Below, piece by piece: positions 25,077-33,600 of a DNA stretch of 64,000 nt. Position 1 is the first letter of the stretch; every line of letters begins with the position of its first letter. Below the pieces are notes generated by a model, which saw only the letters and a list, made by a program, of their open reading frames with translations, made no database searches and was not told the origin of the DNA. Source of the DNA: Thermoanaerobaculia bacterium. Its GTDB lineage: Bacteria; Acidobacteriota; Thermoanaerobaculia; Thermoanaerobaculales; Sulfomarinibacteraceae. The translations under genes and the position numbers were made by a program. The stretch is taken from NCBI GenBank assembly GCA_027061805.1, contig JAMOWA010000051.1, forward strand, positions 49,718 to 113,717, in the 5' to 3' direction.

Positions 25077-26396
25077 TCAGGATCCGGTGTCTCCGTCCGT
25101 GATCGCGTTCCGGGACGTGGTCGCCCCGGACCACCGCACCCGGCGGAGGGCGTGGAGGCCGAACCCGTCCCAGTGATCTGCCGGGTACAGGCGCAGGCCG
25201 CCGGCCGGCGTCCCCACCACGGGCACGCCCGGGGGCAGGAAGGGCACGAGGTCCACGATCTCGAACCCCGGTGGGACCTCCTCGAAATGCTCCTCGTTCT
25301 CCTCGGGCTCCAGCGAGCATGTGGTGTAGAGGAGCACGCCACCGGGCGCGACGGCGCCGAGAGCCGCGCCGATCATCCGCCGCTGCACTCCGGCGCGTTC
25401 GGGGATCGCTCCGGGATCCAGGCGCCACCTGAGCTCGGGGTGCCGCCGGAGGGTCCCGGTCCCGGAGCAGGGGGCGTCGAGGGCCACCAGGCCGGCCCTC
25501 CCCTGGCGTATCGCGGGTCTCGTGGCGTCCGCCACCACGCCGTCCACCTCCACGCCCGCGAGGCGGGCCAGCCGGCGGACCAGCGCCAGGCGCCGTGCCG
25601 AAAGGTCACAGGCGATCACCTCGCTCCACCCGCCGAGCCGGGCTGCCAGCACGGCCTTGCCGCCGGGCGCGGCACACAGGTCCAGCAGCGACCCCTTCCC
25701 CGCCAGGGCCACCGCCAGGTGGGCGACCAGCTGCGAGGCCGGATCCTGGACGTAGGCCCTCCCGGCTGCGGCCTCCGCGGCCATCAGCGCGTCGTCCCCC
25801 GGGGCACGCCAGGCTCCGGGGCACCAGGGATGGGGCTCGACGACGTGGAGGGAGGGAGCCGCTCCACCCCCGTCCTCCGCGTCCCGGACCCACCACACCC
25901 AGACCGACGCCGGACGCTGGTTCGCACGGACGATCTCCCGGGCAGCATCCTCGCCGAACGCGGTGCACCAGCGCCGGTACATCCAGCCGGGGTGGGACCA
26001 GAGCACGTCGGGAGGGGCGTTCTCCTCCAGCCGGTTCCATGCATCCACGGCACGGCGCAGCACAGCGTTCACCAGGCCAGAGGCGGACCCCTTGCCCAGG
26101 CGGCGCACGAGATGCACGGCACCGTCCACCGCGACGGCCGCCGGACTGCCCAGCACCGCCGTCTCCACGAGCCCGAGGCGCAGGGCCACCCGGACCTCGG
26201 GATCAAGCCGGCCCGCCCTCGCCCCGAGGAGGGGGTCGGTGGCGGCGTCGAGCCGCCGCCTCCAACGAAGGACGGCGAGGACCCGGGCCCGCACTCCCGG
26301 GCGTCCCCCACCGGAGAGGAGGCGGGACGCGAAGGCACCCTCCTCCACCCGGAGCAGCAGCCGGGCCGCGGTCAGCCTGTCAGCCGAAGCGCTCAC
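25077..26396 (-). CDS. rsmB: 16S rRNA cytosine-C5 methyltransferase RsmB
   Basis: RsmB (Sun) methylates a cytosine of 16S rRNA. An N-terminal NusB-like helical domain (residues about 1-130) is followed by the SAM-binding motif LLDLCAAPGGKA. The two catalytic motifs are DAPCSGTGTLRRHPE and YTTCSLEPEENE, the second cysteine being the nucleophile. The length, 439 residues, is normal. Its GTG start overlaps the end of fmt by 17 bases, the usual fmt-rsmB order. Confidence 0.93.
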   Translation of the reverse strand: MSASADRLTAARLLLRVEEGAFASRLLSGGGRPGVRARVLAVLRWRRRLDAATDPLLGARAGRLDPEVRVALRLGLVETAVLGSPAAVAVDGAVHLVRRLGKGSASGLVNAVLRRAVDAWNRLEENAPPDVLWSHPGWMYRRWCTAFGEDAAREIVRANQRPASVWVWWVRDAEDGGGAAPSLHVVEPHPWCPGAWRAPGDDALMAAEAAAGRAYVQDPASQLVAHLAVALAGKGSLLDLCAAPGGKAVLAARLGGWSEVIACDLSARRLALVRRLARLAGVEVDGVVADATRPAIRQGRAGLVALDAPCSGTGTLRRHPELRWRLDPGAIPERAGVQRRMIGAALGAVAPGGVLLYTTCSLEPEENEEHFEEVPPGFEIVDLVPFLPPGVPVVGTPAGGLRLYPADHWDGFGLHALRRVRWSGATTSRNAITDGDTGS

Positions 26397-27318
26397 CGGC
26401 GGTGACCCGTTCCCCGATCAGGAAGGCGTCCGCCGGCATCCGCCGGCGCCCCTCACGCTGGAGCTCCGTGATGCGAACGGCGCTCCCGCCACCGCACCGG
26501 ACCACGATTCCCCCTGCGTCGGCGTGGAGGATCGTTCCGGGTTCCTCCGTCCCCGGTGGTGCGGGGCGGACCTCCTCCAGTCCGTGGATCTTCAGGCGCC
26601 CCCCCCGGAACTTCGTGTACAGCCCGGGCCAGGGGGTGAAGGCCCTGAGCCGGTTGACCAGGCGCCGGGCGGACATCTCCCAGTCGATCTTGCCGAAGCT
26701 CCGCCGGAGCATGGGACTCACCGTGGCCCCCTCCTCGGGCTGGGGCCTGGGTACGACGCTGCCGTCCTCCAGCCCGTCCAGGGTCTCCAGCACCAGCTCG
26801 GAGCCCAGCTCGGCCAGCCGGGCCCCCAGCTCCTCCGCCGTCTCGCCGGGCTCGATGGGAACCCGCCTCTGGAGCAGGATGGGGCCGGTGTCCATCCCCT
26901 CGTCCAGGAGCATGGTGGTCACCCCGGTGACCCTGTCGCCGCTGGCCAGGGCCCACTGGACGGGCGACGGACCACGGTGGCGGGGCAACAGGCTCGGGTG
27001 GAGGTTGACGTATCCGCGGGGAAGGACCTCCAGCGCGGCAGGCGGAATGAGCTTCCCGTAGGCGACCACCACGCCCACGTCGGCTCCCGCCTCGCGGAGC
27101 CGTTCGAGGACATCGGGTTTCTTGAGGCTCCCGGGCTGCACCACGGGAAGGCCCAGCTTGCGGGCCATCTCGACCACCGGTGGGGCGGTGAGGACCTGGT
27201 GGCGCCCCACCGGCCTGTCCGGGCGGGAGACCACCAGGACCACCTCGTGGCGGCTGGCCGCGAGCCTTCTCAGCGTGGGCAGGGCGAACTCGGGAGTCCC
27301 GAAGAAGATGACCTTCAT
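26380..27318 (-). CDS. fmt: Methionyl-tRNA formyltransferase
   Basis: Fmt formylates initiator Met-tRNA using 10-formyl-THF. The N-terminal Rossmann domain begins MKVIFFGTPEFALPTL. The catalytic Asn-His pair is in VNLHPSLLPRHRG and the Asp in DEGMDTGPILL. A C-terminal OB-like domain follows. At 312 residues it is normal. A TAGACT box ends seven bases before the ATG and no Shine-Dalgarno is seen, so the message may be leaderless. No deformylase gene lies upstream; the neighbour is a divergent response regulator. Confidence 0.94.
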   Translation of the reverse strand: MKVIFFGTPEFALPTLRRLAASRHEVVLVVSRPDRPVGRHQVLTAPPVVEMARKLGLPVVQPGSLKKPDVLERLREAGADVGVVVAYGKLIPPAALEVLPRGYVNLHPSLLPRHRGPSPVQWALASGDRVTGVTTMLLDEGMDTGPILLQRRVPIEPGETAEELGARLAELGSELVLETLDGLEDGSVVPRPQPEEGATVSPMLRRSFGKIDWEMSARRLVNRLRAFTPWPGLYTKFRGGRLKIHGLEEVRPAPPGTEEPGTILHADAGGIVVRCGGGSAVRITELQREGRRRMPADAFLIGERVTAGERFG

Positions 27319-27325
27319 GCGACAG

Positions 27326-27331
27326 AGTCTA
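27326..27331 (-). promoter_or_regulatory. -10 box (TAGACT) for fmt-rsmB
   Basis: TAGACT lies seven bases before the fmt ATG on the minus strand, which would give a leaderless mRNA. No clear -35 hexamer is seen. Confidence 0.4.
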
Positions 27332-27367
27332 CACCACGATCCCGGGCCTGGCCGCCCCCCACCCCGC

Positions 27368-27395
27368 TTGCGATGAAGGCCGGAGGCGGTAAAAT
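27368..27395 (+). promoter_or_regulatory. Promoter for the HD-GYP regulator, leaderless
   Basis: TTGCGA, a 16-base spacer and TAAAAT end six bases before the GTG at 27402, so +1 falls on or beside the start codon. There is no Shine-Dalgarno before the GTG. Confidence 0.5.
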
Positions 27396-27401
27396 CGTCG
27401 G

Positions 27402-28466
27402 GTGGACAGACCAGGATACAGGAGGGTTGTTCTCGCCGAGGACGAACCGGCAATCCTCACGGCTCTCGAGGAGGTGCTGACCGCCGACGGGTTCGAGACC
27501 GTGGGGTGCCCGGACGGGCTCATGGCGCTCGAGAAGGCCCGTGACCGGCCGCCAGATCTCCTGGTCCTGGACATCAACATGCCCGGACTCTCCGGAACGG
27601 ACGTGGCGCTCCACCTCCGCATGGTCGATGCCCAGGCGGATGCACGGATCCTCATCATCTCCGGCCGCGAGGACTACCGCACCCACCGCCTGATCCGTGA
27701 CAGCGGTGCCGACGCGTTCGTCCTCAAGCCGTTCGACGTGACCACCTTCCGGAGGGCCGTGTCCGAGCTCATGGAGCTTCCGGGCCGTCCGTGGCTGGAA
27801 GCCAGGGACTGGTACACCCTCGAGGAGCTCACCACCGGGCCCAGGCGACGGGGTGGTTTCGAGACGGGTGTTCCCACCGGGCTCTGTGAGGAGGCACTGG
27901 CGCTGGCACGAACCGTGTCGCTGATGGCGCGGTCCGTTGACGAGCGCGGGGCCCATCCCCCGTACCACACGATCCAGGTGACGGGCCTTGCTCTGATGCT
28001 CGCCGCGAGATTCCAGCTGAGCCCGGAGCACAGGCGGGCTCTCAGGCTTGCCGGCCTTGCCCACGACGCGGGCCTTGCACTCCTCCCGGATTCCATCCTC
28101 GCCCGGGAGGGTCCGCTGTCCCCGCGAGAGACCGACAGGGTCAGGGAGCACCCCGAGACCATCTCCCGGCTCTTCGAAGGGGTGGAGGGTGCCGACGAGG
28201 TGGCTTCCTGGGTCCGCCACCATCACGAGCGATGGGATGGCTCCGGGTACCCCGACGGGCTCGCGGGAGAGGCCATCCCCCTCGGGGCGCGGATCCTGAC
28301 CGTGGCGGATGCGTTCTCGGCCATGACGACCAGGCGCTACCGGCCGGCCCTCAATTCCCGTGAAGCCGCTGCCGAGTTGCGGCACTGTGCCGGAACACAG
28401 TTCGACCCCGACCTCGTGGCCATCTTCCTCGAGGTCACGCTCCTCGGGGATCCCGGAAACCACTGA
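27402..28466 (+). CDS. Response regulator with HD-GYP domain
   Basis: This 354-residue two-domain protein has a receiver domain (1-125) with phospho-acceptor Asp in LLVLDINMPG and the lysine in FVLKPFD, then an HD-GYP domain (about 160-345), the family that degrades cyclic di-GMP. The HD is in LAHDAG and the GYP block reads HHERWDGSGYP. The usual HDxGK lysine is replaced by leucine (HDAGLALLP), so activity is not certain. No histidine kinase is adjacent. The GTG start is supported by a promoter six bases upstream. Confidence 0.88.
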   Translation: MDRPGYRRVVLAEDEPAILTALEEVLTADGFETVGCPDGLMALEKARDRPPDLLVLDINMPGLSGTDVALHLRMVDAQADARILIISGREDYRTHRLIRDSGADAFVLKPFDVTTFRRAVSELMELPGRPWLEARDWYTLEELTTGPRRRGGFETGVPTGLCEEALALARTVSLMARSVDERGAHPPYHTIQVTGLALMLAARFQLSPEHRRALRLAGLAHDAGLALLPDSILAREGPLSPRETDRVREHPETISRLFEGVEGADEVASWVRHHHERWDGSGYPDGLAGEAIPLGARILTVADAFSAMTTRRYRPALNSREAAAELRHCAGTQFDPDLVAIFLEVTLLGDPGNH

Positions 28467-28687
28467 GTTCCGTCATCCCCGTCAGGAGGTGCACATTCGT
28501 GGCGGATCAGCCCGGAAAGCCCGGGTTGTCCCGGAACTCTCACGAGGGCTGGTGACAGAAGGTACACGGCACCGTTGCCGGGGGAGCGAGGGCATGCCCG
28601 GGCACGTGGAGCGACCGGGCCGGGACAACGCCGCCAGGAATGGTGGAACGTGCGCCGTGCGATCGAAGCGTCAGGACAGTTCCGGGC

Positions 28688-28693
28688 TAGAAT
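28688..28693 (+). promoter_or_regulatory. Possible -10 box before the unknown gene at 28725
   Basis: TAGAAT lies 31 bases before the ATG, ahead of a GGGAGGA ribosome site. A -35 hexamer is not evident. Confidence 0.3.
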
Positions 28694-28724
28694 GGTGGGA
28701 TGGATTGCTCCCCGGGAGGATCTG

Positions 28725-29513
28725 ATGGGAAAGCCAATCAGGGTGGATGATCTCGAGACCGCGGTGAGGAATGTGCGGAAGATCCAGACATTCTTCGCCG
28801 CCGCGAGCGCCGGTGAAGCCGACGCGAGCGTGGAGTCCGGGCTGCGTCGTGTGGCCGGGCTGCTCGAACGCATGTCCGGTGATGCCCGGAGCATCGCGGT
28901 CACCCTCCCCGCCCGGGACATCGACGTGTCATCGGATCCCGATTCCGTCGCCACGGCCCGTCTCGATCCGTCCAAGGTGGAGGGAATCGCCGGCTATCTC
29001 GAGACGGTGGCACGGTGGCTGACCGCCAGGGTGGACGTGGAGCCTCCCGCCGAGGCCGCCGGGCTGCTCCTGGAGCTGGTGACCCGCCTGGAGAGGACGA
29101 CGGCGAGGGTCAGGACTCTTCTCGACATCTCCTCGTCCCACCCACAGTCCATTCCCGCCCCGCAGGCGGAGGCGCCCCTCTCGCCCGAGGAGCTCGCAGA
29201 GCGGGAGGCCCAGGCGGCCCGCTGCGAGGCCCTCGAACCTCTCGTGCTCGACCACACCTTCGAGAACCCACTGCTCCGGGGCAAGGAGGGACATTTCGAG
29301 CTCACGTCAGCGACCAGGAATCTTGTCGAGGAGTGGATGAGCTCCGCCGGGCTCGAGACCTCCCCGGGAACCCTGTACACGCTCCACCGGAAGGTCGCTC
29401 GCTGGATCGAGAGCATCCCGGAGGGCATGGTTCTCATCCTGAAGGTCGGGATGCTCTCGGGCCGGCCGGAGATCTATCCTCGATACGTTCCACGACCCGG
29501 CGGCGAATCCTGA
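28725..29513 (+). CDS. Soluble protein of unknown function
   Basis: This 262-residue protein has no signal peptide or membrane helix. Residues 1-140 are helical and alternate acidic with Leu/Ala positions (VDDLETAVRNVRKIQTFF, VEGIAGYLETVARWL). A Pro/Glu-rich linker follows (about 150-165). The C-terminal 90 residues look compact (FENPLLRGKEGHFELT, GTLYTLHRKVARWIESIP). I recognise no family. The ATG at 28725 has a GGGAGGA site five bases upstream; the longer track start lacks one. It lies downstream of the HD-GYP regulator and convergent to murB. Confidence 0.6.
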   Translation: MGKPIRVDDLETAVRNVRKIQTFFAAASAGEADASVESGLRRVAGLLERMSGDARSIAVTLPARDIDVSSDPDSVATARLDPSKVEGIAGYLETVARWLTARVDVEPPAEAAGLLLELVTRLERTTARVRTLLDISSSHPQSIPAPQAEAPLSPEELAEREAQAARCEALEPLVLDHTFENPLLRGKEGHFELTSATRNLVEEWMSSAGLETSPGTLYTLHRKVARWIESIPEGMVLILKVGMLSGRPEIYPRYVPRPGGES

Positions 29514-29526
29514 GCCATCACCTCGT

Positions 29527-30480
29527 TCACGAGAGCGGGATCTCCTGCCCCATCTCGTCGATGAACCGCACCTCAGGCTCGAGGATGATCCCGGCACACT
29601 CCCGTACCCTCCTGCGCATGATCCGGGCCAGCTCCAGCACGTCGGCAGCCGTGGCTCCCCTGTCGGTCACCACGATGTTGGCGTGCTCCTGGGAGACCCG
29701 TGCCCCCCCGACCCTGAGACCCTTGCACCCGGTGGCCTCCAGGAGGCGCCCGGCGAAATCGCCCGGGGGGTTCCTGAACACCGAGCCTGCTGTCGCTCCC
29801 CGGGGGAACCGCGCGCTCCTGGCCGCACTGACCTCCCGCATCCTGCCCATGATCCCGGCGAGATCTCCCGGCTCGAGGGAGAGGCGGGCCCTGACGATGA
29901 CGCCGCTTCCCCGGGGCAACGAGCTCCACCGGTAGCCGAACTCCACGTCACCCGCATGGACCTGGACGAGCCCTCCCTCCGGACGGAGGACCTCGGCCCG
30001 GTCCAGCAACTCGCAGATCTCCACACCACCCGCTCCCGCATTCATGGCCAGGGCACCGCCCACCGTCCCCGGGATGCCGAACAGCTCCTCCATGCCGGAG
30101 AGCCCGGCACGTGCCACCGCGCGGCAGACCTGTGTCAGGTTGGCACCCCCACCGGCAACCACACCGTCCAGGTCCACCTCCAGCCCGGCGAGGGACCCGC
30201 CCAGCGTCAGGACGGGGATCCGCAGGCCGGCGTCGGGGGCCACCACGTTGGTTCCACCACCGAGGACGAAGAAGGGTTGCTCCATTTCACCCAGTGTCCC
30301 GACCACGGTGGAGAGCGCCTCCGGCGTGTTGCACCGCACCATGAGATCGGCCGCCCCGCCGACCTTCAGCGATGTCCAGGCCCGGAGCTCCACGCGCTCG
30401 TGCAGCTCGATCGGGAGCCGCCTTCCAAGCTCCCGAAGGCCCCTGAGGAGCGTCTGAAGGCTCTGCACGGTACCCGTCAC
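29527..30480 (-). CDS. murB: UDP-N-acetylenolpyruvoylglucosamine reductase
   Basis: MurB reduces UDP-GlcNAc-enolpyruvate to UDP-MurNAc using FAD and NADPH. FAD-binding motifs GGGTNVV and GIPGTVGGALAMNAGA are present; the catalytic Ser is in AGSVFRNPPGDFAG, and a Glu in LEPEVRFI completes the site. The 317-residue length and the lack of a third-domain insertion indicate type II MurB. It stands alone rather than in a division cluster. It starts with GTG at 30480, divergent from a sigma-54 promoter only 17 bases away. Confidence 0.94.
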   Translation of the reverse strand: MTGTVQSLQTLLRGLRELGRRLPIELHERVELRAWTSLKVGGAADLMVRCNTPEALSTVVGTLGEMEQPFFVLGGGTNVVAPDAGLRIPVLTLGGSLAGLEVDLDGVVAGGGANLTQVCRAVARAGLSGMEELFGIPGTVGGALAMNAGAGGVEICELLDRAEVLRPEGGLVQVHAGDVEFGYRWSSLPRGSGVIVRARLSLEPGDLAGIMGRMREVSAARSARFPRGATAGSVFRNPPGDFAGRLLEATGCKGLRVGGARVSQEHANIVVTDRGATAADVLELARIMRRRVRECAGIILEPEVRFIDEMGQEIPLS

Positions 30481-30496
30481 CCCCTGTCAGGAATAC

Positions 30497-30511
30497 TGGC
30501 ACGGCTCTTGC
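30497..30511 (+). promoter_or_regulatory. Exact-consensus sigma-54 promoter
   Basis: TGGCACG-GCTC-TTGC matches all 11 informative positions of the -24/-12 consensus. Chance expectation for 11 fixed bases in 128,000 positions (both strands, equal base use) is about 0.03. Predicted +1 is 30523. A strong terminator lies 55 bases further on, and the neighbouring gene encodes a sigma-54 activator. Confidence 0.7.
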
Positions 30512-30522
30512 GTGTCACTGGA

Positions 30523-30603
30523 AGTGCGTACGGAGGACAACCTTCGACACACGGATCATACCTCCTCCTTCTTCCAGCGGGCCCACGGGCCCGCCCCTTT
30601 TTT
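30523..30603 (+). ncRNA. Predicted sigma-54-dependent small RNA, about 81 nt
   Basis: The segment between the predicted +1 and the T run of the terminator has no ORF with a usable start: GGAGGAC is present, but no ATG, GTG or TTG follows it at working distance. The transcript would hold a 5' GGAGG stretch, a C/U-rich stretch (CCTCCTCCTTCTTCC) and a terminator hairpin. The C/U stretch is complementary to Shine-Dalgarno sites. The RNA is inferred from promoter and terminator only; a 5' leader for a distant gene is excluded by the terminator and by the convergent gene. Confidence 0.5.
30577..30603 (+). terminator. Strong intrinsic terminator of the small RNA
   Basis: GCGGGCCC-AC-GGGCCCGC forms an 8-bp perfect inverted repeat (7 bp with a 4-base loop), followed by CCC and six T. 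On the opposite strand no T run follows, so it serves the plus strand. Confidence 0.8.
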
Positions 30604-30628
30604 GCTCCGGACCGGCGGCCCGCTTCCA

Positions 30629-33600
30629 TCATTCCACTCCGAGAAACTTCATGTGATAGAGCAGTGTCTGGCGGGTGATTCCGAGGTCCCGGGCCGCAGC
30701 GCTCCGATTGCCTCCGTTGCGATGGAGGGCATCCTCGATGAGCCCACGTCGCAACCGCCGGTGAGCCTCCTCCCACGACTGTGGCCGTTCCGCAAGACCG
30801 TGGCCCTGTCGGTGCATACCACCACCACCGTCCCGGACCGGTACGGGTAGGTGGGAGGGACCGACGATGCCACCACGGGCCGCGATCAGGGCCATCTCCA
30901 CGATGTTCCGGAGCTCCCGGGCGTTGCCGGGCCAGGAATGACGGGACAGCACCCCCAGGGCCTCGGGACTCCACCGTGCCGGCGCCAGCCCGTGCCGGGC
31001 CACCGCGGCTGCCGTGAAGTGCTCCACGAGATCGGCGATATCCCCGGGACGCTCCCGCAACGGGAGGATCCGGATGACGGCCGTGGCAATCCTGAAGTAC
31101 AGGTCCGTCCGGAAGCACCCCTCGGTCATGGCCCGTTCCAGGTCGGAGTTCGTGGCCGAGATCACCCGGACATCCACCCTGTGAAGGGCCTCCGAACCCA
31201 CGGGACGCACCTCGGAGGACTCGAGGAAACGGAGCAGCTTGGCCTGGAGCGCCATGTCCATCTCTCCGATCTCGTCGAGAAACAGCGTCCCCCCGTCCGC
31301 GGCCGCCACGAGTCCCTTCCGTGACCGGTCCGCCCCCGTGAAGGCCCCCCGGACCGAACCGAACAGCTCGGTCTCCACCAGCTGGGGTGGAAGTGCCGCC
31401 ATGTTGACGGGAACGAACGGCCCCCGACGGCCGGACAGCTCATGAAGCATCCGCGCCGCGACCTCCTTGCCCACTCCCGTCTCCCCGACCAGAACCACGG
31501 GAACCGAGCTGGGTGCAAGTCGCTCCAGCTCCGCCCGGAGGGCCCGTGACGCCGGGCTTCTCCCGACAAACCCCGTTCCGCCCGGCTTCGCGGGGGTTTC
31601 CTGACCGGAACCTGCCAGCGTGAGCGAGAGCACCACGGCCAGCAGGTTCCACGCCGGACCTGGCGGGGCCTCGCTCCCGAGTGGAACGAGCACCGTGGAT
31701 CCCCCGGGGGTCTCCTCGCCCGCCTCCCCGTGTCCCACCCTCAGGAGCGGCGGCCCGCCGTGACGGCTCCGAACCTCCAGTCCATCCAGGCCCAGCTCCT
31801 CGAGCACGCCACCCCAGGACCGGTGTTCCGGTCGCGGAACGGTCCCGCTTTCCAGGATCCGTGTCGCGAGCGCGCTCACCGCCCCCCCCGGAACCCCGGG
31901 CGCCACCACCTTCCGCCACCCGTCAAGCCCCCCGTCCCCGAGCGTCCGGGCCACCCGCCGGCGCAGGTCGCCATCGGCCCACCCCTGCCGTCCGAGGAGC
32001 CGCTCGCACAGGGCCAGGGCGAACCCCTCCTGCAGGGTGGCGCCGCCCTGGCACAACGTCTTCCGTGCAGCCTCGGGTCGTCCATGTCGCACGGCCTGGA
32101 GGCATCCCGCCGCCAGGAAGAGTCCCCACCCGTCACGGCCCTGCCGAACCTCCAGGCCCTGGAGCGCCTCGATGACCGCCAGCCAGCCCCCGGCCTCCTC
32201 TCCACCACGCAGCAGCGCCGATCGCGCGCTGTCAAGGTCGTGCCGGAGGAGAGCTGCCACACCCTCCAGGAGGGAGAGAGGGGCCGAGAGGGAACGGTCG
32301 GGTGTGGCCACGCGCTCCCTCAGGCCGGACAGCCGCTCCAGGAAGGAGGCCTCGTGGCCCCGGGCAAGATCCAGCCGTGCCATCTCTGCCTCGAAGAAGG
32401 GATCCCATCCCTCCTCGGCCCCCTCCCTCAGCCGGCGGAGAGCCCGCTCCACCTGCAGCCTGTCCAGCTCTGCCACGCCCAGGTTGAACGCCGGCACGCG
32501 GGTCCTCCACCGGAAGCCGGCGGCCTGCAGGAGCTGCATGGCCCTGAGGTGATGGCGGTCTGCCTCCACATTCCGGCCGCGGTTCAGCGCGATGTACCCG
32601 AGGTCGAGTTCGGAGAGGCCCCGGAACCCCGGCCGGTCCTCCCTCCGGAGGACCCGGAGAAGAAGCCGGCGTGCCAGTTCCTCACGACCCTCGTCCTTCC
32701 AGAGGTTGGCCACCCGCCGGAGCAGGACCCTTCGCAGGCGTTCCGGTCCGGAGAGAGCCTCCCGCCGCCATGCCCTGTCCTTCAGCACCACCTCTGCATC
32801 CACGAGGAGCTCGGCCTCCAGGCGAAGCCGGGCTCCCACTGGACCCCCGGCAGACAGCGCCGCACGGCGAGCCAGCTCCGTCCAGCGCCCGGCATCTCCC
32901 GCCCCACGCTGCACGGCACGCTCCAACATGCGGAGCGCCACCTCCCCAACCGCCACGGGTACGGCCCGAGGGTCCAGGTCTGGCAGCAGCTCGTTGACCC
33001 GCACGACAGGACCGTCCACGGCCGCCAGCCAGGCCCTGTAGGAGGACCGGACCTCCTCCGGAAGGCCCTCCACGAGAGGCCTCGCCGTGGCGAGGTCCAG
33101 GTCCGACAGTGCCGACTCCACCCGGCAGGCCAGGAGCTCTCCGGAGAGGGCGTCGGGGTCTGCGAGCCCGAGGATCGACCGGACCTCCCCGGGCTCCATG
33201 GCGCGAAGTCGCTGCCGTGCCCAGTCCAGCAGCTCCGGCCGGGACGGATCCCCGAGGTACCCGTGGAGCAGCCTCCTGGGGTTGTCTCCGGGGAACAGTG
33301 CGGCCACCTGGAGGTGCAACGGGTCCCGCCGCACCGGCTGGGGCGTGGGCCACCGCCACAGTCCACCCTCCAGCTCCGCACCCAGCGCTGCAACCCTCGA
33401 CGCCAGGGTCTCCCCCGCGAGTCCGGTCTGGGCCGACAGGAGCCCCTCCGGGACCCCCTCGGGTGCCAGACCAAGGCACCTCCGGAGCAGCTCGTCCGTG
33501 TCCCCGCCCATGCCCGTTTCCGGTGGACCCTCCGCGAAGAGCCATGCCGCCGACCGGGTCAGGGCCTCCCCTCCTGGGGCGTCGGGACGGCGGAGGCGCT

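Noticed and set aside
30512-30850. 112-residue ORF starting inside the sigma-54 promoter region
   Set aside because: The GTG lies before the predicted transcription start, the frame reads through the terminator hairpin and then antisense to the activator gene, and no domain is visible.
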